Origin: CBDATG01 sp965200145
GTDB lineage: Bacteria > Chloroflexota > Dehalococcoidia > Lucifugimonadales > Lucifugimonadaceae
Assembly: GCA_965200145.1 (NCBI GenBank)
Contig: CBDATG010000002.1
Coordinates: 992,001 to 1,056,000, forward strand
DNA length: 64,000 nucleotides
Direction of reading: 5' to 3'
Position numbers and translations under genes: made by a program. Below the pieces are notes generated by a model that saw nothing but the letters and a program-made list of their open reading frames with translations, was not told where the DNA came from and made no database searches. Below are positions 35,463 through 44,564 of this stretch, one piece after another. Numbering within the stretch: the first letter of the stretch is position 1; every line of letters starts with the position of its first letter.

Positions 35463-36406
35463 CGCAGCATGACAGCACAACCGACGCCGTAATACAAGTC
35501 TCCGAACTCGTCAAACTCTACGGCGACTTCGTGGCGGTAGATGGCGCATCGTTCAACGTGCAGCACGGCGAGACCTATGGCCTGCTCGGACCAAACGGCG
35601 CAGGAAAAACCACCACGATGCGCATCCTGTCTGGTCTGTCACCGTTCGACGGCGGTAAAGTGACCGTCTCTGGTATCAACGCCGCCGAGCATCCGCGCGA
35701 CGTAAGGCGGAAGATCGGCGTCATCACGCAGCACGACGGACTCGACACCACTTTGAACGCTGTCACCAACTTAGTGATGCACGGCTACCTAGCAGGACTC
35801 GCCTACAGAGATGCCAAGCGCAGGGCGATGGAGGTACTGACCTATTTCCAGCTCCAAGACAGGGCCAAGCACGATGTCCGCGCAATGTCCGGCGGAATGA
35901 AACGCAGACTCGCTATAGCTCGCTCCATGATGACTAGCCCAGGAATACTCATCATGGACGAACCCACAACCGGGCTCGACCCGCAGAGCCGCAACAGCGT
36001 ATGGGAGCAGTTAGGTGAATTGAAGCAGGCCGGAGTAACCGTGCTGATGTCCACGCACTACATGGTCGAGGCAGAGGTGCTGTGCGATAGAGTGGCCATC
36101 ATCGACCATGGCCAGATCTTCGATATCGGCACACCAACCGAGGTAGTCGGTCGACATGTCGGCGACGATGTGGCGATCGTCCAAATCAACGACATCGAAC
36201 AAGAACGCCTCGCCATTAAGCGGTTGCAGTCAGCACAGATCGGACACACCGTGATCGGATCGAGAATCGTTGTGCCCGGCTCAAACGGCAACCCGCCTGA
36301 CCTGTCGTTTCTCACCGACGAAATCAACGCCGACATAACCCATCGCGCGCCAAACTTGGAAGACGCATTCCTGGCAATGACTGGACGCGCATTGAGAGAC
36401 GACTAA
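35459..36406 (+). CDS. ABC exporter ATPase (DrrA-like)
   Basis: The 315-residue product has Walker A (GPNGAGKTT), Q-loop region, signature (MSGGMKRRLAIAR), Walker B (ILIMDEPTTGLDPQSR) and the STHYM switch, with a C-terminal extension found in the drug/ABC-2 exporter group. It overlaps moaX by ATGA and is followed 8 bp later by its permease. Substrate unknown; the link to moaX is only positional. Confidence 0.9.
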   Translation: MTQHDSTTDAVIQVSELVKLYGDFVAVDGASFNVQHGETYGLLGPNGAGKTTTMRILSGLSPFDGGKVTVSGINAAEHPRDVRRKIGVITQHDGLDTTLNAVTNLVMHGYLAGLAYRDAKRRAMEVLTYFQLQDRAKHDVRAMSGGMKRRLAIARSMMTSPGILIMDEPTTGLDPQSRNSVWEQLGELKQAGVTVLMSTHYMVEAEVLCDRVAIIDHGQIFDIGTPTEVVGRHVGDDVAIVQINDIEQERLAIKRLQSAQIGHTVIGSRIVVPGSNGNPPDLSFLTDEINADITHRAPNLEDAFLAMTGRALRDD

Positions 36407-36413
36407 ACCCACA

Positions 36414-37274
36414 GTGTCAGCAACACCGACTCATACGAACACCGCTGAGGAACCAGCGCATCAGCAACTCTGGGCAGCCCGCGGAAGCCCTGACGTCCGA
36501 CTCATACTCGGCATCAGACCGCGTAGCATCTCCGCGCTATGGCTCAGACACTGGCTCGCATTCATACGATTCTGGAAGTACGCTCTCGCTTTCATGGTCG
36601 TCGAACCAGTTGCAATGCTCCTAGGTGTAGCTTTCGGAGTCGGACGACTCGTCGACAACGTACCGGGTACCGATGTCCCGTACGGCGAATTCGTCGCGTC
36701 CGGGCTCGTCATTGGAAGCGCAATGTTCGTACCTCTAATCGAGTGCTCAATGTCCGCGTACAACCGAATGGACAACCAGCTATACGACACACAGCTAACG
36801 GCTCCGCTTTCCATCACCGAGGTCCTGATCGCCGACCTAGCCTTTGCGTGCACAAGAGGAATCATCAGCGCGGCATCTATAACAACCGTCGCAGTCATCT
36901 TCGGGTGGATTAACGAATGGACGGCCATCTATCTCATCCTGCCAGTCATCCTGACCGGCATCCTTTTCGGGTCCATCGGATTCCTCTTCTCCACTACAGC
37001 GCCGCACGTCGCGTTCGTAACCCTCATCTTCACCGTAATCGGCACACCGATGTTCATGTTCTCCGGCATCTTCTACCCCTTCGAAGTCTTGCCAGATTGG
37101 GCACGAATCGTCTCACTCTTCATCCCGCTACGCCCTGCCGTAGACCTAGGCCGAGACTTCGCAACAAACTCACTGAACGCGGGAATGGCATGGGATGTCC
37201 TGGCCATGCTCGCGATGATCGCCGTAGCCGCACCGGCAGCTGGCTGGCTCATGAAGCGCAAGTTAGTGAAGTAG
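36414..37274 (+). CDS. ABC-2 type exporter permease
   Basis: The 286-residue product starts at a GTG and has six likely membrane segments with the ABC-2 pattern, including ASGLVIGSAMFVPLIECSMS, YDTQLTAPLSITEVLIADLA and SGIFYPFEVLPDWARIVSLF. It pairs with the ATPase just upstream as a DrrAB/NodIJ-like efflux system. Confidence 0.9.
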   Translation: MSATPTHTNTAEEPAHQQLWAARGSPDVRLILGIRPRSISALWLRHWLAFIRFWKYALAFMVVEPVAMLLGVAFGVGRLVDNVPGTDVPYGEFVASGLVIGSAMFVPLIECSMSAYNRMDNQLYDTQLTAPLSITEVLIADLAFACTRGIISAASITTVAVIFGWINEWTAIYLILPVILTGILFGSIGFLFSTTAPHVAFVTLIFTVIGTPMFMFSGIFYPFEVLPDWARIVSLFIPLRPAVDLGRDFATNSLNAGMAWDVLAMLAMIAVAAPAAGWLMKRKLVK

Positions 37275-37483
37275 GCGCACCGTCGAGACTATCGGCAAGA
37301 TGCGAGAGCGGGCTACAACGGTCCAAACCGATCGGATGGGCGAAGCCCTACATTCGCGCCTAGCAGAGAGACGAGCTGTGCGGACTGTGCCGGTCCAACA
37401 ATTTGTCAACACCACACTTCCATACTCGCAAACAGCATAGAATTAGGCTATGGCCGCTTGCTATGGCGCGCGATCACAAACGC

Positions 37484-37576
37484 GGAGGGTTCGCATAGTG
37501 GCCTAGTGCGCCCGCCTGCTAAGCGGGTTGGGGGTGTTGAGCCCCCTCGCGGGTTCGAATCCCGCACCCTCCGCCA
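37484..37576 (+). tRNA. tRNA-Ser (GCT)
   Basis: Acceptor arms GGAGGGT (37484-37490) and ACCCTCC (37566-37572), discriminator G, encoded CCA. The anticodon stem CCCGC/GCGGG encloses CTGCTAA (anticodon GCT). A long variable arm (TTGGGGGTGTTGAGCCCCCT) is typical of tRNA-Ser, as is the T arm GCGGGTTCGAATCCCGC. Confidence 0.97.
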
Positions 37577-37729
37577 CACATCACGCCAGGCGCGCAAACA
37601 TATCGCCGGCGCGACACTCGCCCACCGTGCTACATGCGGACCAGACTTGATCCCAACAGGAGCCGTCGGCCACAGACATTACTGACACTTACCTATCGAC
37701 TCTCGCAGACCCGCGCATAAAATACCAGT

Positions 37730-38212
37730 ATGTTTGAAATCACCATTTCCACGTTTATCGTCGCGCTCAGCGTGATCTTCACCGTCTTCTCGCTCTCGAT
37801 GCTCAGGATTGTCAGGAAGCAGACGACGATCATCTCCAAGTTCTACGGCGTCGTACGAGACTTACAGTTAAGAGTCCTTGACCTTTCCGACGGTCAACGC
37901 CAAACCGTAGAACGCGTCGTCGACTTTGAGTTCAAGCGCATGGACAACATGAACCAGTTGCTGAAGACGCTACGAGTCGTAATGAGGAAGCAGAACGAAC
38001 TCATCCTGAAGGCGGCGGGATTCAACCGCGATGAAGTCGCCGAGCTCATCGAAAAGCAAACTAATGAGGGCGTTTATGCCTTGTTAGAGGAACTCGGAAC
38101 TGTACAATCGTTACGAGCTGACGCACAGAACAGCAAACGTCAAGGCGAACGGGAAGAGATTTCCGCCGGACCGCCCGACGCAGACCGAAGAAACGAGCTT
38201 CACGAAACCTAA
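37730..38212 (+). CDS. Small membrane-anchored hypothetical protein
   Basis: The 160-residue product is not recognised. One N-terminal membrane segment (ISTFIVALSVIFTVFSLSML) is followed by a charged, mostly helical cytoplasmic part (VRDLQLRVLDLSDGQRQTVE, FKRMDNMNQLLKTLRVVM) and a disordered acidic C-terminus. It stands alone between tRNA-Ser and a convergent enolase-family gene. Confidence 0.6.
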   Translation: MFEITISTFIVALSVIFTVFSLSMLRIVRKQTTIISKFYGVVRDLQLRVLDLSDGQRQTVERVVDFEFKRMDNMNQLLKTLRVVMRKQNELILKAAGFNRDEVAELIEKQTNEGVYALLEELGTVQSLRADAQNSKRQGEREEISAGPPDADRRNELHET

Positions 38213-38248
38213 ACCGAGACTCGCGACACCCCATACGAAAACCTCACA

Positions 38249-38280
38249 CGGCGGTACCATCTGGGGGGATGGTGCCGCCG
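38249..38280. terminator. Bidirectional terminator-like hairpin
   Basis: CGGCGGTACCATC (38249-38261), loop TGGGGG, GATGGTGCCGCCG (38268-38280): 13 pairs with one T-G. It lies between two convergent genes, so it may serve both. There is no long T-run. Confidence 0.6.
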
Positions 38281-38318
38281 TTCCGATTCAATACATCTGG
38301 CATCCCATGCTTAGCGGA

Positions 38319-39470
38319 TCACCAATCCGCAACCGATCCATCCGCATGGTAAGACTCCCCGCCTAGCTCAGCATGGTAACCATACGCCGGACCGTCGTAA
38401 CGACCCGATACCACAGACTCATCTACCTCCACGCCCAAACCAGGCGTCTCCCAGAGCGGAATGTGACCGTCCTTGACCTCCCACGGCCGATTGACAACCC
38501 CGACACCGAGCGCACCGTCCACCTGCTCCTGCACAAGGAAGTTCGGCACCACCGCGTCAACCGTCATGCAAGCCGCAAGGGCGAGCGGACCGATCGCACA
38601 GTGCGGCATGATGTGCTGGTAGTAAACCTCAGCATAGTTCGCTATCTTCTTCAACTCCGTGATGCCGCCGCAATGCGCAACATCCGGCTGCAACAGCGCA
38701 ACACACTGCTCCTCGATCACACGGCGAAACTCCCAACGACTCAGCAAACGCTCACCCGTCGCAATGGGAAACGCCACATGGTCGGACACCAGCTTCAAGG
38801 CATCTTCGTTCTCTTGTGGCACCGGCTCCTCTACAAACATCGGGCGCATCCCCTCCAACTGCTTGCAAACCTCAATCGCAAGACCTGGCGCCATCTTGCC
38901 ATGAAAGTCAAAACACAGCTCAACATCCTGACCCACCCACTCACGCATCAGATAAGCCATCTCCACGAACTCGTCTACCCGAGAAGGAGGCTCATGCGCA
39001 CGCCAGAAGCCAGGAGGACCAGACTTGTACGCCGTATAGCCCATACCTTGCAACTTCGTCAACCGTTCGCGAGCCGACTCGAGACTCTCATCCGACATGT
39101 CCCGGATACCCCAGTGCGCGTACACCCGAATCCTGTCTCTAACATTACCGCCAAGCAACATGTAAGAAGGCACGCCGTAATGCTTCCCAGCAATGTCCCA
39201 CAACGCTGCATCCAATCCCGCAATCGCGGTCATGTTGTGGGCACCACCGCGAAAGAATGACGAGCGATACATCTGCTGCCAGTGATGCTCAATCCGCAAT
39301 GGGTCCTTGCCGATCAGGTAACCCGCAAACTCGTCAATCGCAGACGAAACCGAGTACGGCTTACCTTCGAGCGTGCTCTCACCCCAACCAGATATTCCCG
39401 AATCAGTGCCGACCCTCACCAATCGTGTACGCTCGCGCGGCGCGAACTGCTCGACATGTGTAATCTTCAT
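38319..39470 (-). CDS. Galactonate-dehydratase-like enolase-superfamily enzyme
   Basis: The 383-residue product is a mandelate racemase/enolase family member. Metal and catalytic residues read as in D-galactonate dehydratases: ELCFDFHGKM (Asp with the DFH histidine), FVEEPVPQE, ATGERLLSRWEF, LLQPDVAHCGGITE and IMPHCAIGPLALAA. The reaction would be loss of water from a sugar acid to a 2-keto-3-deoxy acid. The actual substrate is uncertain. It is divergent from a DapA-family aldolase, which could cleave the product. Such enolase paralogues are numerous in SAR202 genomes. Confidence 0.88.
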   Translation of the reverse strand: MKITHVEQFAPRERTRLVRVGTDSGISGWGESTLEGKPYSVSSAIDEFAGYLIGKDPLRIEHHWQQMYRSSFFRGGAHNMTAIAGLDAALWDIAGKHYGVPSYMLLGGNVRDRIRVYAHWGIRDMSDESLESARERLTKLQGMGYTAYKSGPPGFWRAHEPPSRVDEFVEMAYLMREWVGQDVELCFDFHGKMAPGLAIEVCKQLEGMRPMFVEEPVPQENEDALKLVSDHVAFPIATGERLLSRWEFRRVIEEQCVALLQPDVAHCGGITELKKIANYAEVYYQHIMPHCAIGPLALAACMTVDAVVPNFLVQEQVDGALGVGVVNRPWEVKDGHIPLWETPGLGVEVDESVVSGRYDGPAYGYHAELGGESYHADGSVADW

Positions 39471-39655
39471 CTAGTCCAGCCTCACTTAATCTACGGTCCC
39501 AGCGCGCCGACCACCTGCAATTTCGTAGAAACCAACGCTATCAGACCAACTGATGCCAGTCTAGCAGACACGATACTCGCTAGAATTGCAACACAACGAT
39601 AACGCGGACCGGCAACATGTGCCGCAACCGTAACTGAAAGGATCAACCACCGATC

Positions 39656-40588
39656 ATGCAAACCTCAAACATCCGCAGCTGGCTGTGCGGCCCAATGGTC
39701 GCAGTCCCAACTCCATTCAAAGAAGACTACTCCTTGGACATAGATGCCCTACAGTCAAACGTCCGCATGATGATCGACCGAGGGGTAAACACTGGCAACG
39801 GAACGCTCCTCGTCGGCGGCGCGGGCGGTGAGCATCCCACGATGAACGTAGAAGAGCGAAAGCAGGTAATGTCCGCCGCCGTTGAAGCCGCACAGGGCGA
39901 TGCACCTGTGCTGACCAGCATCCAACACACCGATTACCGCGTGATCATCGAACTCGCTCAACACGTCAGCGAGGCAGGACTACAAGGTGCTCAACTCGGA
40001 CCTACCTACTACTACGAACCTACCGAGGACGATGCCGCAAGACTCTTCCGACTCGTGAGCGAAGAGTCCGATGCCAACCTCATGATCTACCACACATGGT
40101 GGGAAGGACTCACGATGAGCATTCGGCTACTGCAAGAACTGTCAGACATCGAAAACGTCCGCGCACTGAAATGGTCAGCACCGAACGACACCCTGTACAG
40201 ACAGGGAATGCTAGCACTCGCCGACAAACTCGCAATCATCGACAACTCAGGACAGCAGTGCTTCTCCAACCTCATGGGCGCAACCGGATTCATCACTCAC
40301 GTAAGCGCATTCTGGCCCGAATACATGCGAGGCATCTGGATCCTCCTCAAGAACAAGGACTACGCAGGCGCAACAACGCGACTGCGCGCTTTCAAGTGGA
40401 AGTGGACGGAATGGCGAACCAAGGTATGTCAAGAAACCGGCGGAGAAGGCCCATTCATCAAAGCCGCAATGGAAGCAGTCGGACTACCAGCCGGTCCACC
40501 AAGACCACCTTCGGTTAGACCACCGAGTCACCTAATGGTTGAACTCAATAGGCTCTTGAACGAATGCAACGTCCCAAGGGTCAAATGA
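39656..40588 (+). CDS. DapA-family aldolase/synthase
   Basis: The 310-residue product has the (beta/alpha)8 DapA/NanA pattern: GPMVAVPTPFKEDYSLDIDA, GTLLVGGAGGEHPTMNVEER, YYYEPTEDD and ALKWSAPND, where the lysine should form the Schiff base. The usual GTTGE loop reads GGAGGEH, so it is unlikely to be true dihydrodipicolinate synthase. As neighbour of a galactonate-dehydratase-like enzyme it may cleave a 2-keto-3-deoxy acid to pyruvate; that is inference. Confidence 0.85.
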   Translation: MQTSNIRSWLCGPMVAVPTPFKEDYSLDIDALQSNVRMMIDRGVNTGNGTLLVGGAGGEHPTMNVEERKQVMSAAVEAAQGDAPVLTSIQHTDYRVIIELAQHVSEAGLQGAQLGPTYYYEPTEDDAARLFRLVSEESDANLMIYHTWWEGLTMSIRLLQELSDIENVRALKWSAPNDTLYRQGMLALADKLAIIDNSGQQCFSNLMGATGFITHVSAFWPEYMRGIWILLKNKDYAGATTRLRAFKWKWTEWRTKVCQETGGEGPFIKAAMEAVGLPAGPPRPPSVRPPSHLMVELNRLLNECNVPRVK

Positions 40589-40658
40589 CCACTCCGCGTC
40601 AGCACTAGAGGAAAACGCGTCGCAAACCAGCCTACCGACAGCACTCACTAGGTAACCG

Positions 40659-41033
40659 TCAAACCAGTCTGGCAGCTCGGAAGCCCAACCAAACCGCAAC
40701 CAACGCAACCCCGTTGTTCAACACAACGTTCGCTACGAAAAACCACCAGCTGCCAGCGCGCACCAACTGAGCACTGTCAAAAGCGAACGTAGAGAACGTC
40801 GTCAATGAACCGAGAAAACCTGTCAACACAAGGAGCCGCACACCGTCCGAAACCGTACCACGATCCTCAAGCACCGACCAAACCAACCCAAACAGAAACG
40901 AACCAGCGACATTGACGGTGATAATCGCCCACGGGAACGAGACCCAACCGAGGCGATCAAACATCACAACCGTGCCATATCGAGTCAACGCGCCCGCGAC
41001 ACCGCCAAGCGCAACAGCAAGAATCTTATCCAT
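40659..41033 (-). CDS. crcB: Fluoride channel FluC/CrcB
   Basis: The 124-residue product has four membrane segments and the family signatures GGVAGALTRYGTV, NVAGSFLFGLVWS and TGFLGSLTTFSTFAFD. FluC channels act as dual-topology dimers that export fluoride. One gene is present, which would form a homodimer. Only 54 bp separate it from the divergent hydrolase, leaving no room for a fluoride riboswitch. Confidence 0.93.
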   Translation of the reverse strand: MDKILAVALGGVAGALTRYGTVVMFDRLGWVSFPWAIITVNVAGSFLFGLVWSVLEDRGTVSDGVRLLVLTGFLGSLTTFSTFAFDSAQLVRAGSWWFFVANVVLNNGVALVAVWLGFRAARLV

Positions 41034-41087
41034 GTGCTAAACCTTAATCCAAAACGCACTGACCATGCCGACACAAGGAGCGACCCA

Positions 41088-41747
41088 ATGCCTGGCCAAT
41101 ACATATCATTCCCATCCAACGAAGGACAGACTCGCGCCTACATCTCAACTCCACCGAGCGGGTCCGGACCAGGACTGCTGGTGATACAAGAATGGTGGGG
41201 ACTCGTCCAGCACATCGCGAATCAAGCCGACAGATACGCACAACACGGATTCGTCGCCTTAGCTCCAGACCTATACAGCGGGCGAACCGCCGAAGAGCCG
41301 GACCACGCCATGACGCTCATGCGGGAGCTGGACATCCCAAACGCCGCCGAGAAACTAACGCAGGCCGCCGAGTTCCTACGCAGACACGAAGCCAACTCAA
41401 CTGGCAAGGTCGGTTGCGTCGGATACTGCATGGGAGGCGGAATGACTCTGTTACTCGCCAGCAATGGCGTAATTGACGCTGGCGCGCCTTTCTACGGCGT
41501 GCTTCCAAGCGATAACCCTGACCCTGCCTCTATCCAATGCCCAATTCAAGGACACTACGCAGAGCACGACGATGCCACGAAAAGCGTCCCGGAACTGGAA
41601 GCCGGCATCAACGACTCACAGTTCTACGTCTACCCGGGAACGCAGCACGCATTCTGCAACGACGACCGACCAGAAGTCTACGACGCTGATGCCACCGCTA
41701 CCGCGATGGATCGCACTGTCCGATTCTTCAACACCCATTTGACGTGA
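41088..41747 (+). CDS. Dienelactone hydrolase family protein
   Basis: The ATG at 41088 has AAGGAG seven bases upstream and gives 219 residues. Signatures: GLLVIQEWWGLVQHI, GYCMGGGMTLLLA (nucleophilic Cys), EHDDAT (Asp) and YPGTQHAFCND (His) make the Cys-Asp-His triad of carboxymethylenebutenolidase-type enzymes. The natural substrate is unknown; many members act on unrelated esters or lactones. Confidence 0.9.
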   Translation: MPGQYISFPSNEGQTRAYISTPPSGSGPGLLVIQEWWGLVQHIANQADRYAQHGFVALAPDLYSGRTAEEPDHAMTLMRELDIPNAAEKLTQAAEFLRRHEANSTGKVGCVGYCMGGGMTLLLASNGVIDAGAPFYGVLPSDNPDPASIQCPIQGHYAEHDDATKSVPELEAGINDSQFYVYPGTQHAFCNDDRPEVYDADATATAMDRTVRFFNTHLT

Positions 41748-41794
41748 CCAAAGCGTCTTCGTGACGCACCAACCTCAAACGGATTAAATGCGGA

Positions 41795-42031
41795 TCAGGA
41801 GCTCACCTTGAGGCAGGTCAACGTGTTTTTGACACCCGACACGGCGTGAACGTGCCGCGTAACAAACTTGCCAAGCGCATATAGGTCATCCACCTCAACC
41901 GCAACGATTACGTCGTAAGGTCCTGTGACCCGATTCACCAGTACCACCTCGTTCTGCCCTTCCAGCGCCCCTACCACAGCATCGCTTTGTCCCACTTCGG
42001 CATCGATCAGTAGGTATGCTTTCACTGTCAT
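41795..42031 (-). CDS. Stand-alone Lrp/AsnC ligand-binding (RAM) domain protein
   Basis: The 78-residue product (MTVKAYLLIDAEVGQSDAVV..., VTGPYDVIVAVEVDDLYALG) is the RAM domain of Lrp/AsnC regulators without the helix-turn-helix. Such proteins bind amino acids and may modulate full-length Lrp proteins. It has no operon partner here. Confidence 0.85.
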   Translation of the reverse strand: MTVKAYLLIDAEVGQSDAVVGALEGQNEVVLVNRVTGPYDVIVAVEVDDLYALGKFVTRHVHAVSGVKNTLTCLKVSS

Positions 42032-42092
42032 TCTTGACGCTCCTGACCTCTAAGCCTGATCCGCGAAAATATCGCGATAGCAGTAATCCTAA

Positions 42093-42911
42093 GTGATGAC
42101 GACGTCCTGCGACCAGCCCGGCCCATCAAATGCGTCAACTGCACACCAACTGGCGCGCTACCAGTTCGATGCCACGGCCCAGCACTACGCCACTAGCACC
42201 CCGCATCAGCGCGGCGACAGCCTCGCAATCGTCCGTAAATGGGTCGCAGGAAACAGATACGACAGCGCACTCGACATCGCAACTGGTCCAGGTTTCACCG
42301 CGTTCGCAATCGCACCATACTGCAACACGGTCATCGCATCCGACATCTCCACCGCGATGCTCAACCAAGCCAAGGCATCCGCGACAGAACGCCAACTCAC
42401 CAACATCGAAACCCGATTCGCAGATGCAACCGCGCTACCGTTCCCAGACACAACATTCGAGCTCATAACCTGCAGGACCGCACCTCACCACTTCAACGAT
42501 ATCCCAAAATTCATCAGTGAGGTATCACGCACTCTAATCCCCGGTGGAACCTTCATTCTGGTAGACACTACGACCGTCGAAGACAAGGAACCTCGCGCGT
42601 GGCATCATAATGTCGAGATCGCGCGCGATCCATCACACGCCAAAGCACTAACTCCCGACGAATGGACCGCCGCCCTGCAACAAGGCGGATTCGCAGTCGC
42701 AGACACGGCGTTTACACGCGTCAACATGACCTTCCGCGACTGGGTGAACCGATCCAACACGCCGGACGATGTGGTTCGCCAGCTGGAGCATGAATTCGCA
42801 AACGCAACGTTCCAAGTCCGCAACCACTTCAAGGTGAACCCGATTAACGACTCAGCTGATTTCACATTCTCTTGGCCAGTGTTCGCCGGCTTTGCGAGAA
42901 AACCAGCTTGA
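42093..42911 (+). CDS. Class I SAM-dependent methyltransferase
   Basis: The 272-residue product has motif I (ALDIATGPGFTAFAI), an acidic residue in ASDISTAMLNQA, and ALPFPDTTFELITCRTAPHH, the pattern of UbiE/type-11 methyltransferases. RTLIPGGTFILVDTTTVED follows. Its substrate is not evident, and the neighbouring cobalamin uptake operon does not define one. Confidence 0.88.
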   Translation: MMTTSCDQPGPSNASTAHQLARYQFDATAQHYATSTPHQRGDSLAIVRKWVAGNRYDSALDIATGPGFTAFAIAPYCNTVIASDISTAMLNQAKASATERQLTNIETRFADATALPFPDTTFELITCRTAPHHFNDIPKFISEVSRTLIPGGTFILVDTTTVEDKEPRAWHHNVEIARDPSHAKALTPDEWTAALQQGGFAVADTAFTRVNMTFRDWVNRSNTPDDVVRQLEHEFANATFQVRNHFKVNPINDSADFTFSWPVFAGFARKPA

Positions 42912-42970
42912 CGACGCAACAAAACGGTCGCGCCGTGCCGCGCAACCTTTCGATGTGTTACCATTCGCAC

Positions 42971-42997
42971 AGTCATCCCGATTAACGCGGGATGACT
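42971..42997. terminator. Hairpin between methyltransferase gene and cobalamin riboswitch
   Basis: AGTCATCCCG (42971-42980), loop ATTAACG, CGGGATGACT (42988-42997): ten perfect pairs. It lies just before the riboswitch and may end the methyltransferase transcript. Confidence 0.5.
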
Positions 42998-42999
42998 AC

Positions 43000-43228
43000 C
43001 TCAGTCGGTAAGCGTTGAGCTGCCATGACACACGTCACGGAAGCCCAACCTACGGGAAAGCGGTGAGAATCCGCTGCGGTAGCGCCACTGTGATCGGTGA
43101 GCAATACCCGCCAATGGAAGCCACTGGTGCACAACAAGCACTGGGAAGGCGGCGGTGAGCGCATGGGGAATCAAGCCCAAAACGCGGGCATTGTCCCACT
43201 GAAGCCGAAAGCCAGGAGACGTACCGGG
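43000..43228 (+). promoter_or_regulatory. Cobalamin riboswitch
   Basis: Conserved elements appear in order: GGGAAAGCGGTGAGAATCCG, GCGCCACTGTGATCGG, GGAAGCCACTGG, and the B12 box GAAGCCGAAAGCCAGGAGAC. It precedes a btuCFD-like operon. Cobalamin binding is expected to switch the operon off. Confidence 0.93.
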
Positions 43229-43403
43229 TGAGGACAGAGCACAACGCTTCCGCGCTGTACGGAACGGCTCTTTGGCTACTAGCGTCGCCACTTCCAGACG
43301 GCGACTGGCCATTAGGTCCCACCTCCGAACTAATGCGGCACTCGGCCATCAACCGCACTGCCGTTGCCGTCCCGTGAGGTTGACCCGCCAGATGTAGTCA
43401 TTC

Positions 43404-43439
43404 CGCCTTTCCCGCGGTGGCGAAGCACCAAGAAAGGCG
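43404..43439 (+). promoter_or_regulatory. Shine-Dalgarno-sequestering hairpin at the btuC-like start
   Basis: CGCCTTTC (43404-43411) pairs perfectly with GAAAGGCG (43432-43439), which contains the ribosome-binding AAAGG about 11 bases before the GTG at 43449. It is a candidate expression platform for translational control by the riboswitch upstream. Confidence 0.55.
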
Positions 43440-43448
43440 AACGTCAAA

Positions 43449-44564
43449 GTGCTGGACGCAGGCAACAAGCCACTGCGCCACGCAACCAAACTGGCAGACA
43501 ATCTTGCGAGACTCCGCAAGATTGAGTCACCCGTGCTCGCAAAAGCCTTCTACGGCTCCACCATCCTGCTAGCCCTCACTGTCGCCGTCGCAACGCTCGC
43601 CACCACGATCGGACCATTCAATATCCCACTACCAAACGCCCTCACCGCCATCCTCGCCTCCGTAGGAATGGCCGAAGGCGCAAACGTAAGCCCTGCCGAA
43701 CAAGCAATCGTCGAGACGGTCCGCATCCCAAGAGTCGCAATGGCGCTGGCAGTAGGTACTGCGTTAGCAACTGCCGGCGCGCTCATGCAGGCAATATTCC
43801 GCAATCCACTCGCCGACCCGGGCATCATCGGCACCTCCGCCGGCGGAGCTCTCGGCGCTGTAATCGTGCTCTCATTAGGCATCGGCGCCTCAGTCATCGC
43901 CGTCCCTATCGCAGCCAGCATCGGAGCGGCGGCAGCCCTCGGAACCGTCATCGCAATCGCCGGGATTTGGGCAAGATTCTCCATCGCCGCACTACTGCTG
44001 ACAGGGGTCGCAGTCAGTGCATTCTTGAGCGCCGCCGTCTCCGCCATAATCCTCTCTACCGACAGCGTAACCGCACAACGCGAAATGATCTTCTGGCTCG
44101 CCGGCGGACTCGAAGGCGCAACTTGGACAGACACCCGAGTCGTAAGCGCAATCGCAAGTCTCGGCGTCGCCACTGCCGTCGCGCTTTCGCGAGACCTGAA
44201 CCTACTCGTCATCGGCGACATCGAAGCACAATCACTCGGACTACGCGTCAAACGATTCCGCATCGGTATCGCTCTACTCGCATCAATCCTCACCGCAGTC
44301 GCAGTCGCATTCACCGGAATCATCGCATTCGTTGGACTCGTCGTCCCGCACGCCGTGCGACTCGTCGTAGGTGCAGACCACAGACACGTCGTCCTACTCA
44401 GCGCCCTGGCGGGCGGTCTATTCCTCCTGATCGCAGACACCGCAGCTAGATCGCTAATCTCACCAGGCGAAATACGAGTCGGAATCATTACATCGCTCAT
44501 CGGCGGACCGCTGTTCATCGCACTGCTAATCGCTAGCAGAGACCAAATAGGAGGATCAGAATGA
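43449..44564 (+). CDS. btuC: FecCD/BtuC-type ABC importer permease
   Basis: The 371-residue product starts at a GTG. It has about ten membrane segments and FecCD signatures: VETVRIPRVAMALAVGTALA, MQAIFRNPLADPGIIGTSAG and FVGLVVPHAVRLVVGADHRH. A cobalamin riboswitch lies upstream and a binding protein and ATPase follow with overlaps, so cobalamin is the likely substrate. The family also carries iron-siderophores, but the riboswitch favours B12. An N-terminal extension of about 35 residues precedes the first helix. Confidence 0.9.
   Translation: MLDAGNKPLRHATKLADNLARLRKIESPVLAKAFYGSTILLALTVAVATLATTIGPFNIPLPNALTAILASVGMAEGANVSPAEQAIVETVRIPRVAMALAVGTALATAGALMQAIFRNPLADPGIIGTSAGGALGAVIVLSLGIGASVIAVPIAASIGAAAALGTVIAIAGIWARFSIAALLLTGVAVSAFLSAAVSAIILSTDSVTAQREMIFWLAGGLEGATWTDTRVVSAIASLGVATAVALSRDLNLLVIGDIEAQSLGLRVKRFRIGIALLASILTAVAVAFTGIIAFVGLVVPHAVRLVVGADHRHVVLLSALAGGLFLLIADTAARSLISPGEIRVGIITSLIGGPLFIALLIASRDQIGGSE

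Noticed and set aside
40950..41090. Fluoride riboswitch before crcB
   Set aside because: Only 54 bp lie between crcB and the divergent hydrolase, and no conserved riboswitch elements are visible.
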